Part shown: in pieces, positions 1 to 5,170 of the stretch
How the letters are laid out: each line of letters begins with the position of its first letter
Numbering within the stretch: position 1 is the first letter of the stretch
Source of the DNA: Planctomycetaceae bacterium
Lineage (GTDB): Bacteria > Planctomycetota > Planctomycetia > Planctomycetales > Planctomycetaceae
DNA length: 7,210 nt
Direction: 5' to 3'
Assembly (NCBI GenBank): GCA_027080405.1
Contig: JALWSL010000119.1
Span: 1,050-8,259, forward strand
Translations under genes and position numbers: made by a program
The notes under the pieces: generated by a model
What the model saw: only the letters and a program-made list of their open reading frames with translations
Databases searched by the model: none
Told to the model about the DNA's origin: nothing

Positions 1-430
1 GGATTTGACTGGTTACCCCAGGCAGAATCTTTTTCCCTTTCGCGACCGGAAAAACGATCTGGAAGCAATGACAAAAGCGATTGGCCCGCCTATTCGATTT
101 CATATCACGCGTATCGATATAAAGAACGATTTCAGGACGAGCAGGAGTCTTTTGATTTTGTCTGGTGTTTCCGGGAGGTGCATCTTTTTTCGGCGGAACG
201 TTGGACGCTTCGGCTGAAACCGCCACCCCGCTATCGTTCCAGGCAACCCGGACGGTGCCAATTTGTTGATCTCCCGAGGGAGCAAATATCAAATTGGGCA
301 AAGGCACAGAAATGGCCGGATGCTTTCCGTTCAGAATCATGCTTTCCAGATCTTCCTGAAAAGGAATTTCAAACGCTGTCTGAAAGTAGAATTCCGGCGG
401 GATCAGTAAAGATTCAGAATTTCCGTCCAT
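1..430 (-). CDS. Conserved hypothetical protein, 5' part only (runs off left edge)
   Basis: On the minus strand an uninterrupted frame opens at an ATG (complement of 428-430) and stays open for 143 codons to the window edge, so the C-terminus and stop are missing. The product starts MDGNSESLLIPPEFYFQTAF. It has no signal peptide or membrane segment. Residues 56-75 (IGTVRVAWNDSGVAVSAEAS) alternate like beta strands. A polar, Pro/Lys-rich stretch follows at about 79-99, then IVLYIDTRDMKSNRRANRFC (101-120) followed by HCF. The order 'strand with W-x-D-x-G, then a (Y/W)xDTRD strand followed by R-A-x-R-F-C-H' resembles conserved planctomycete proteins I associate with a CBM9/DOMON-like sandwich fold. 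That is recollection and inference, and no function is claimed. No clear ribosome site precedes the ATG. The gene is divergent from fabH. The frame is coherent and low in rare residues, so I am fairly sure it is real. Confidence 0.75.
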   Translation of the reverse strand, partial: MDGNSESLLIPPEFYFQTAFEIPFQEDLESMILNGKHPAISVPLPNLIFAPSGDQQIGTVRVAWNDSGVAVSAEASNVPPKKDAPPGNTRQNQKTPARPEIVLYIDTRDMKSNRRANRFCHCFQIVFPVAKGKKILPGVTSQI

Positions 431-460
431 AAATTGACACCTGACCGTCCTGCAAAGGTG

Positions 461-469
461 TTATCCACA
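461..469 (+). promoter_or_regulatory. Single consensus DnaA-box 9-mer
   Basis: The sequence TTATCCACA matches the strong DnaA-box consensus exactly. It lies 31 bases upstream of the start codon of the leftward gene, where a bound protein could affect that gene's transcription. I found no second perfect copy, no clustered near-matches and no dnaA, dnaN or gyrB gene, so there is no case for an origin. A chance occurrence in 7.2 kb is unlikely but quite possible. Confidence 0.3.
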
Positions 470-594
470 CCATCATTACTTCGTTTACATAGCCGGATCG
501 CTGAAGCAGATCCCGGGGAGAATCGTACCGACGCCCCGACGGCAGCGGCCAATCCTCACAGCTTCGCAAAGGAACCGCTGTTCATTGTTGCGCC

Positions 595-622
595 TTTGCC
601 GTTCACAACGCGACAGTATACT
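595..622 (+). promoter_or_regulatory. Weak sigma-70-like promoter candidate toward fabH
   Basis: A TATACT hexamer (617-622) has a TTTGCC hexamer (595-600) 16 bases upstream. The -10 is close to TATAAT, but the -35 is poor. If used, it would give a leader of about 340 bases before fabH, containing the inverted repeats at 706-738 and 889-911. Planctomycete promoters are not well modelled by this consensus, so the call is tentative. Confidence 0.2.
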
Positions 623-888
623 ATGGCAAAGTCGTATTGAGTAGTGCGCGGGAGCAGAAACCGCACCGAGAAGCCCAACAGTGTCACTTCAGTCATTGCA
701 TTACCAAAGGGCTCCCTCCCTTTCTGTCATAACTGACATTGCGTATCCTATCCGTTCTGTTTATCCTGTGATTATGGTTCCAGTTGGAGCCCGGCTGGTC
801 GGTCTGTGAACACCGGCCCGTCAACATAACAGCGACTCGTAACCATCGGCCCGAAATTTTGTCGTTTGCTGTCCTGTTCACCCAACCA

Positions 889-911
889 GGGGAAACCGGT
901 TCGGAATCCCC
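889..911 (+). repeat. Hairpin-forming inverted repeat upstream of fabH
   Basis: GGGGA (889-893) pairs with TCCCC (907-911). Inside, CCG (896-898) pairs with CGG (902-904) around a GTT loop, with symmetric AA/AA internal mismatches. The middle contains the 8-base palindrome AACCGGTT (894-901). There is no following T-run, so it is not terminator-like. It ends about 60 bases before the preferred fabH ATG and could be a leader structure or an operator. No known regulator site is recognised. Confidence 0.35.
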
Positions 912-970
912 AAGCGGATGGCAGACGGATTGCGTCCAATATTTTCAGAAACAATCAAAATTGGTTTTTC

Positions 971-2026
971 ATGGATAAAACATTATCACCACCGGCTATC
1001 AAAATGCCCAATTCCTACTCGGCGGCGACAACGCGCACCTGTTCCCTGGTGGGCGTTCAGGTGATTGGCAGCGGTTCCTGCGTTCCCGATAACATTGTGA
1101 CCAACCAACAAATGGCGGAGCAGTGTCCGGGCTGCGATCCCGACTGGATCGTACAACGCACCGGCATCAGGGAAAGGCGTTTTGTCTCTCCGGGGCAGGC
1201 GACAAGCGATCTTTCGGTGATGGCTGCCCAGCGGGCGATGGCGAACGCCGGGGTCTTCGCCAAGGATATCGATCTACTGATCATTGCCACCTTCACTCCC
1301 GATTTCCACTGTCCCTCAGCCGCCTGTCTGGTGCAGGATCGACTGGGGATTGATGCCCCTGCCTTTGATCTCAACGCGGCCTGCGCAGGATACATGTATG
1401 CTGTCAGCACAGCCGGGCAATATGTTTCCACAGGAAATGCAAAACTGGCGTTGGTGATCGGTGCAGACTGCAATTCACGCATTGTCGATCCGAAAGATCG
1501 TGGAGTTGCCCCGCTGTTTGGCGATGGTGCCGGGGCGGTGGTCATGGCACCGGGAACACTTCAACAGGGGCTGAGATCCTATCAGCTCGGTTCCGATGGA
1601 GGGGGCTGTTTGATGCTCGGACGTTCTGCAGGAGGAACGAAGAACCCGATGACCTCCGAATCGCTGGCGAATGGCGACCATTATCTGCGAATGGACGGTA
1701 AAAGTGTTTTCAAATGGGCCGTCCGAACGGTGACGCAATCGATCGACGTTGTTTTGAAATCAGCCGGGATGACCGTTGACGATATTCCACTGTTCATTCT
1801 GCATCAGGCCAATCAACGTATTCTCGATTCGGTTGCGGAAAAACTCGCCATTCCGAAGGAACGCATGTATTGCAACGTCCAGAAATATGGCAATACCTCA
1901 GCCGCATCAATTCCATTGGCTCTGGATGAAGCACTTTCAGAAGGGTTGATCAACCGCGGCGATACGATCATGCTTTCCGGTTTTGGAGCCGGCTTGACAT
2001 GGGGAACGTCCCTGTTTGCCTGGTAA
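971..2026 (+). CDS. fabH: 3-oxoacyl-[acyl-carrier-protein] synthase III
   Basis: This cytoplasmic enzyme condenses acetyl-CoA with malonyl-ACP to start type II fatty-acid synthesis. From the ATG at 971 the protein is 351 residues. The conserved core begins at about residue 27 (VGVQVIGSGSCVPDN, aligning with the N-terminus of E. coli FabH) and continues with DWIVQRTGIRERR (58-70). The Cys-His-Asn triad is present: C138 in AACAGY, H278 in ILHQAN and N308 in KYGNTSAAS. The C-terminal Gly-rich loop GFGAGLTWG (337-345) is intact. The start is uncertain. No Shine-Dalgarno precedes ATG 971 or the in-frame ATG 1004, GTG 1049 would give the compact family length, and the frame is open back to TTG 866. 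From ATG 971 the extension is about 26 residues and polar. No plsX or fabD lies beside it, and panC follows after 96 bases. The fold and triad make the family assignment secure. The exact primer acyl-CoA is not readable from sequence. Confidence 0.95.
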   Translation: MDKTLSPPAIKMPNSYSAATTRTCSLVGVQVIGSGSCVPDNIVTNQQMAEQCPGCDPDWIVQRTGIRERRFVSPGQATSDLSVMAAQRAMANAGVFAKDIDLLIIATFTPDFHCPSAACLVQDRLGIDAPAFDLNAACAGYMYAVSTAGQYVSTGNAKLALVIGADCNSRIVDPKDRGVAPLFGDGAGAVVMAPGTLQQGLRSYQLGSDGGGCLMLGRSAGGTKNPMTSESLANGDHYLRMDGKSVFKWAVRTVTQSIDVVLKSAGMTVDDIPLFILHQANQRILDSVAEKLAIPKERMYCNVQKYGNTSAASIPLALDEALSEGLINRGDTIMLSGFGAGLTWGTSLFAW

Positions 2027-2122
2027 AACTTCTATAGCAGGCCCTACTATTTGCAGATACCGCAACGATTGCGAACAGTGCAACTAACCCTACGATTACT
2101 CCGACGATCGATTTTCGCAACA

Positions 2123-2977
2123 ATGCAAACCGGGACGATCATCTCTGAAGTACGAAACGCAATCGGGCTTGCCCGATCGGCTGGCAAAAAGATCGGCTGT
2201 GTCCCGACGATGGGGGCGCTCCATGCCGGGCACTTGAGCCTGATTGAAAAAGCAGCCCGCCATTCCGATTTTGTGGTCGTCACCATTTTCGTCAATCCGA
2301 CGCAATTCGGCCCTGATGAAGATTATGATTCGTACCCTCGAACACTCGAAAACGATCTGCAACTGTGTGAACAGGCCGGTGCGAATTTCGTCTTTCATCC
2401 CCAAAACGAAACCATCTACAGCGATAATCCACAATTGAAACTGTGCGTCGGAGAGTTGGCAAGACGCTGGGAAGGCGATTCCCGTCCCGGACATTTCGAT
2501 GGCGTCGCCACCATTGTCGCCAAACTGTTCAACATCGTGCAGCCCGATGTCGCGATGTTCGGCCAGAAAGACTATCAACAACTGGCGATCATAAAAGCTC
2601 TTTGCCGTGACCTCAATTTCCCGATTGAAATTGTCGGTTGCCCCATCATTCGGGAGAAAGATGGGCTGGCGTTAAGCAGCAGAAACGCCTATCTTTCTCC
2701 CAGTGAACGAAAACAGGCAACCGTTCTGTACCGAGCGTTGTGCCTGGCAGAAAAACTGATACAGGATGATCAACTTTCCTTGAAACAAATTCGCCAAAAC
2801 ATGTTGGAAGTACTCGTCTCTGAACCTGATGTTGTTCCCGAATATGCGACGATTGCCGATCCGGACAGCCTGCATATGCTCGAACAGCGACAGCAGAAAA
2901 TGGTCGCATTGATTGCGGCAAAAGTCGGAGAAACCCGTTTGATCGACAACCGTGAGATATTTCAAACAACATCGTAA
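2123..2977 (+). CDS. panC: Pantothenate synthetase (pantoate--beta-alanine ligase)
   Basis: This cytoplasmic enzyme makes pantothenate from D-pantoate, beta-alanine and ATP through a pantoyl-adenylate intermediate, supplying CoA and the ACP prosthetic group. The ATG at 2123 gives 284 residues, the normal family length. The frame extends upstream to a TTG at 2051, but those residues have no family counterpart. Nucleotidyltransferase motifs appear in order: PTMGALHAGH (28-37, the HxGH signature with H34 and H37), FVNPTQF (56-62), the EGDSRPGHFDGVATIV block (117-132), FGQKDYQQL (146-154, a KD pair contacting ATP/pantoate in known structures) and LALSSRNAYLS (182-192, the KMSKS-equivalent loop). 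The C-terminal dimer/lid domain follows (about 193-284). No Shine-Dalgarno is seen. It lies 96 bases after fabH and 206 bases before the preferred lgt start. No panB or panD is in the window. All key motifs are intact. Confidence 0.96.
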   Translation: MQTGTIISEVRNAIGLARSAGKKIGCVPTMGALHAGHLSLIEKAARHSDFVVVTIFVNPTQFGPDEDYDSYPRTLENDLQLCEQAGANFVFHPQNETIYSDNPQLKLCVGELARRWEGDSRPGHFDGVATIVAKLFNIVQPDVAMFGQKDYQQLAIIKALCRDLNFPIEIVGCPIIREKDGLALSSRNAYLSPSERKQATVLYRALCLAEKLIQDDQLSLKQIRQNMLEVLVSEPDVVPEYATIADPDSLHMLEQRQQKMVALIAAKVGETRLIDNREIFQTTS

Positions 2978-3166
2978 TATGGACTCCATAACGTAGTTCG
3001 TGGAACGGCATGGCGGACTCTGTATTCCGGAAATTTTTGACTCCTGATCCTCATGAAGCAGGAAGTCCTCTTTCGGATAATCCAGACAAAAAATTTTCAC
3101 CCAATACCGTTTTCATCCATTTTTGTCAGGCACAGTTTGGCCTGCAGCCAGCCCAACCTGCAAAAC

Positions 3167-3173
3167 AGAGGAG
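3167..3173 (+). promoter_or_regulatory. Shine-Dalgarno deciding the lgt start
   Basis: AGAGGAG lies 10 bases before the GTG at 3184. It is the only convincing ribosome site I find before a gene in this window, and it favours GTG 3184 over the upstream in-frame ATG at 3010. Confidence 0.6.
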
Positions 3174-3183
3174 CCGATCAGGC

Positions 3184-4323
3184 GTGCGACAAACTCTGAT
3201 TTATATCTCACTGGATGCTCCCTTCTCCATTCTTCCGAATGGTACAGCCGATAAGCCGATCCTGCATGTCGGTTTCGGATTGATTCTCTTCGGGTTGATG
3301 CTGGCTTATGCAACCTGGTTTTTTCTGACCGGACAAGCGACCGGGCAACACCTTTCAAAAAGTTCGCAAAACGAGAAGGAAAACAGGAAAGCGAAGAATA
3401 AGCAAAGCGGGAAACCGCCATCCCCCCTGGCACCTCTTGTTGCCGCCGCAATCCAGTTGGGGGCCGTCGGACTGGTTGCCTATTTCTTCTCACCAGTTCG
3501 AGTTTTTCCCGTTTACGGCTATGGTACAATGTTGCTGATTGCTTTTGTTGTCGGTGCAAGTTGGGCCGGGCGACGGGCGGATCAAGTAGGGATTGAACGC
3601 GATGTCGTCTGGGATGCGGCGATGGCGATTCTTGTTTCGGGAATCGTCGGTGCCCGCAGTTTTTACCTGATCCAAAAACGGGAAATGGTTTTCAAAGATG
3701 CGAGTTCACTGCAGGATTATCTCTTTCGGATCGTCAATCTTTCCGATGGAGGGCTCGTCCTTTATGGCGGAGTGATCCTCGGAACGATCACCTACTTCAC
3801 TTTTTGCAAAATTCGAAACGTCCGACCGCTACAGCTGGCAGATGTCATTACACCTTCGATTTTTCTGGGGATCGGCTTTGGACGGATTGGCTGCCTGCTG
3901 AATGGTTGCTGTTATGGGGATCGCTGCGACTTGCCCTGGGCGATCACTTTTCCGCCTGGTTCTGTCCCGTACGAAATCATGCTGCATTCCGGCTTCATCG
4001 ATCCAAATGCGGTCGTCAGCCTACCCTTGCATCCGACGCAAATCTACAGTTCGATCGGCGGTTTTGTCCTCGCCTACCTGACGGCGACCGTTTTCAAATA
4101 TCGCAGGCATGTGGGCGAAGTTTTCGCTGTCGGCGCAATTTTTTATCCGATCAATCGGTTTCTAATCGAGTTCGTGCGAGGAGACGAATTTACACAGTTG
4201 GACACCGGTTTGACGATATCCCAACTGGTCAGTATTGCCGTTTTGATTGCAGGAGTAGTCTATCTGGTTTATCTTGAGACGACTTCCGTTCATCCAGACG
4301 TTCATTCAAAAAAGCAGAACTGA
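3184..4323 (+). CDS. lgt: Prolipoprotein diacylglyceryl transferase
   Basis: This inner-membrane enzyme transfers diacylglycerol from phosphatidylglycerol to the lipobox Cys of prolipoproteins. The GTG start at 3184 gives 379 residues (E. coli Lgt has 291) and is chosen for its ribosome site and the MRQTLIYI opening. The frame is open to an ATG at 3010, which would add 58 polar residues. An extra first helix (about 26-49) and a basic polar loop (about 55-80) precede the family core. Aligned by eye to E. coli: Y111 = Tyr26 (VYGYG), R234 = Arg143 (GFGRIG), Y321 = Tyr235, R325 and E329 = Arg239 and Glu243 (NRFLIEFVRGDE), and H283 in HPTQIY. Unlike E. coli, the His103 position is Tyr (Y194, LVLYGG), and GRLGN...GELWG reads GRIGC...GCCYG (C237, C242, C243). 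About seven to eight membrane helices are apparent. It follows panC and ends 96 bases before the sigma gene. Confidence 0.92.
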   Translation: MRQTLIYISLDAPFSILPNGTADKPILHVGFGLILFGLMLAYATWFFLTGQATGQHLSKSSQNEKENRKAKNKQSGKPPSPLAPLVAAAIQLGAVGLVAYFFSPVRVFPVYGYGTMLLIAFVVGASWAGRRADQVGIERDVVWDAAMAILVSGIVGARSFYLIQKREMVFKDASSLQDYLFRIVNLSDGGLVLYGGVILGTITYFTFCKIRNVRPLQLADVITPSIFLGIGFGRIGCLLNGCCYGDRCDLPWAITFPPGSVPYEIMLHSGFIDPNAVVSLPLHPTQIYSSIGGFVLAYLTATVFKYRRHVGEVFAVGAIFYPINRFLIEFVRGDEFTQLDTGLTISQLVSIAVLIAGVVYLVYLETTSVHPDVHSKKQN

Positions 4324-4348
4324 CCAGAAATGCACTTGTGAATGTACG

Positions 4349-4354
4349 TATAAT
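4349..4354 (+). promoter_or_regulatory. Perfect -10 hexamer without a good -35
   Basis: TATAAT occurs exactly, 65 bases before the sigma-factor ATG. No -35 match lies 16-18 bases upstream (TTGTGA at 4336-4341 is too close) and there is no extended -10 TG. It could be a housekeeping promoter giving basal transcription of the sigma gene, alongside the ECF-type promoter downstream, or a chance match in an AT-rich gap. Confidence 0.3.
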
Positions 4355-4383
4355 TTTCGTCGTTTTTCCCTTTCCGGGAATTC

Positions 4384-4410
4384 TGGAACTTTTCCCACCT
4401 TGCGAACGTC
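4384..4410 (+). promoter_or_regulatory. ECF-type promoter in front of the sigma gene
   Basis: TGGAACTT (4384-4391) contains the GGAAC -35 core typical of ECF sigma promoters. A CGTC -10 element (4407-4410) follows, with 17 bases between GGAAC and CGTC, close to the 16-17 base spacing known for related ECF promoters. Of the roughly fifteen GGAAC occurrences I checked on this strand, only this one has CGTC at such spacing, and it sits directly before an ECF gene. Only 9 bases separate CGTC from the ATG, so transcription would begin at or next to the start codon. This suggests autoregulation and a leaderless message. Confidence 0.55.
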
Positions 4411-4419
4411 CAATAAACG

Positions 4420-5013
4420 ATGGCCGAGAAAAAGACGGACCAGGAATTGATTGCGGAGTCTGTTTCCGGGCGGACAGAGGCGTTCGATGCGCTGATGTTA
4501 CGATACCAGGATCGGCTCTTTAGTGCCTTGGTGCAGATTTTGCGGGATCGGGAGGAGGCTCGGGATGTCGTTCAGGAAGCGTTCGTGATGGCCTGGACAA
4601 AGCTGGCTTCTTTTCGTGGGGAGTCCGGTTTTTATTCCTGGCTGTTTCGGGTGGCGTACAATATCGCGATGAGCAGTAAGCGAAAGAAGTCGCTACCGAC
4701 AACATCAATCGATAATCAACCTGCCTCCGGTTCAATCACTCCTGAAGATCACCACCCGGATAACCAGCCGTCCCACCAAATGGAAACATCGGAACGTCAA
4801 CACATGGTGCGGGCAGCGTTGGAGGAATTACCGGAGGATTACAGAACCGTTTTGATATTGAAAGAGATGGAAAGTTTCAAATACGAACAGATAGCGGAAA
4901 TTGTGGGAGTCCCGATCGGAACGGTTCGCAGTCGTATTCATCGAGCGCGTAGCCTGCTCAGAGAAAATTTATTGAAACTGTTACCCGAGGGAGAGGAAAT
5001 CTGCCAGGCCTGA
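4420..5013 (+). CDS. RNA polymerase sigma factor, ECF subfamily (RpoE-like)
   Basis: This is a 197-residue group 4 (ECF) sigma factor, which directs RNA polymerase to a dedicated promoter set when released from an anti-sigma factor. Region 2 spans about 22-89: FDALMLRYQDRLF (region 2.1), then DREEARDVVQEAFVMAWTKL (43-62, regions 2.2-2.3, polymerase and -10 contacts) and FYSWLFRVAYNIAMSSKRKK (71-90, region 2.4). A polar linker rich in Pro, Ser, His and Asp runs about 91-126. Region 4 spans about 128-187, with ALEELPEDYRTVLILKEMES then the helix-turn-helix YEQIAEIVGVPIGTVRSRIHRARSLL (155-180), which reads the -35. Regions 1 and 3 are absent, as expected for ECF. There is no C-terminal sensory extension. 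The ATG at 4420 fits the family N-terminus. An ECF-type promoter lies immediately upstream and a membrane anti-sigma-like protein is encoded 157 bases downstream, so it is probably held at the membrane. Its regulon cannot be read from here. Confidence 0.95.
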   Translation: MAEKKTDQELIAESVSGRTEAFDALMLRYQDRLFSALVQILRDREEARDVVQEAFVMAWTKLASFRGESGFYSWLFRVAYNIAMSSKRKKSLPTTSIDNQPASGSITPEDHHPDNQPSHQMETSERQHMVRAALEELPEDYRTVLILKEMESFKYEQIAEIVGVPIGTVRSRIHRARSLLRENLLKLLPEGEEICQA

Positions 5014-5099
5014 TGATCGTACCTTGAAAGTCGGCTGATCGGATACATCGTGATATATTTGGGAATTTTCATTGGAATTTATTGTTTTTTAAGTTTTTT

Positions 5100-5135
5100 A
5101 ACAGGTGAGCTGGCGTGACAGCGTCCCCTGTTTTT
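5100..5135 (+). terminator. Intrinsic terminator or attenuator after the sigma gene
   Basis: AACAGG (5100-5105) pairs with CCTGTT (5127-5132), and inside it GCTG (5109-5112) pairs with CAGC (5119-5122) around a six-base loop. Two more possible pairs join the stems, with small bulges. The 3' arm runs straight into TTTTT (5131-5135), the classic intrinsic terminator form. It starts 87 bases after the sigma stop codon and before the anti-sigma-like gene. It may end the sigma transcript fully, or leak and so lower anti-sigma expression relative to sigma. The strand direction with the T-run is rightward. Confidence 0.6.
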
Positions 5136-5147
5136 ATTGTCTGTGGG

Positions 5148-5162
5148 ATGGGGCCGCCCCAT
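5148..5162 (+). promoter_or_regulatory. GC-rich hairpin just before the anti-sigma start codon
   Basis: ATGGGG (5148-5153) and CCCCAT (5157-5162) form a perfect six-pair stem with a three-base loop, extendable by G-U pairs. It is followed by TTT (5163-5165). It ends 8 bases before the ATG at 5171, covering the normal ribosome-binding position and sequestering the G-run. It could hold down translation or act as a second weak terminator. It could also be a chance GC palindrome. Confidence 0.45.
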
Positions 5163-5170
5163 TTTGAATT

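Larger units (their letters stand above)
431..970. other. Long divergent intergenic region without a supportable gene
   Basis: These 540 bases separate the leftward gene from fabH. Short open frames occur on both strands, but none has a recognisable product, good composition or a ribosome site. The region holds a consensus DnaA-box 9-mer (461-469) and a weak promoter-like site (TATACT at 617-622). It also holds inverted repeats at 706-723 (AAAGGG/CCCTTT), 725-738 (TGTCA-TAAC-TGACA) and 889-911 (GGGGA/TCCCC with an inner CCG/CGG). It presumably contains promoters for both flanking genes, though I could not place either with confidence. The fabH frame itself is open leftward to a TTG at 866, so the last 105 bases could in principle be coding. 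Confidence 0.6.

Noticed and set aside
178..432. Forward open frame of 84 codons in the left part
   Set aside because: It lies opposite the coherent leftward gene at 1-430, has a poor residue pattern and resembles nothing, so it is a shadow.
434..464. TTGACA hexamer (434-439) as a forward -35 element
   Set aside because: The hexamer is perfect, but no -10 lies at 16-18 bases; the best candidate (TGTTAT, 459-464) needs a 19-base spacer and matches only four of six.
434..640. Forward frame of 68 codons after the leftward gene start
   Set aside because: No ribosome site, no recognisable product and composition like random translation.
1057..1545. Reverse frame of 162 codons inside fabH
   Set aside because: It lies wholly opposite the FabH catalytic core, whose motifs are unmistakable; it is an antisense shadow.
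2061..2073. CGCAA-CGA-TTGCG inverted repeat between fabH and panC
   Set aside because: The five-pair stem is short and has no T-run, so it supports neither a terminator nor a known operator.
3010..3183. N-terminal 58-residue extension of Lgt from ATG 3010
   Set aside because: It is polar, has no family counterpart, and the GTG at 3184 has a good ribosome site and the expected MRQTLIYI start.
5061..5086. GGGAAT-N17-GTT resembling a SigR-type promoter before the anti-sigma gene
   Set aside because: The spacing is one base short of that consensus, GTT is weak evidence in an AT-rich stretch, and the terminator-like hairpin would follow at once.
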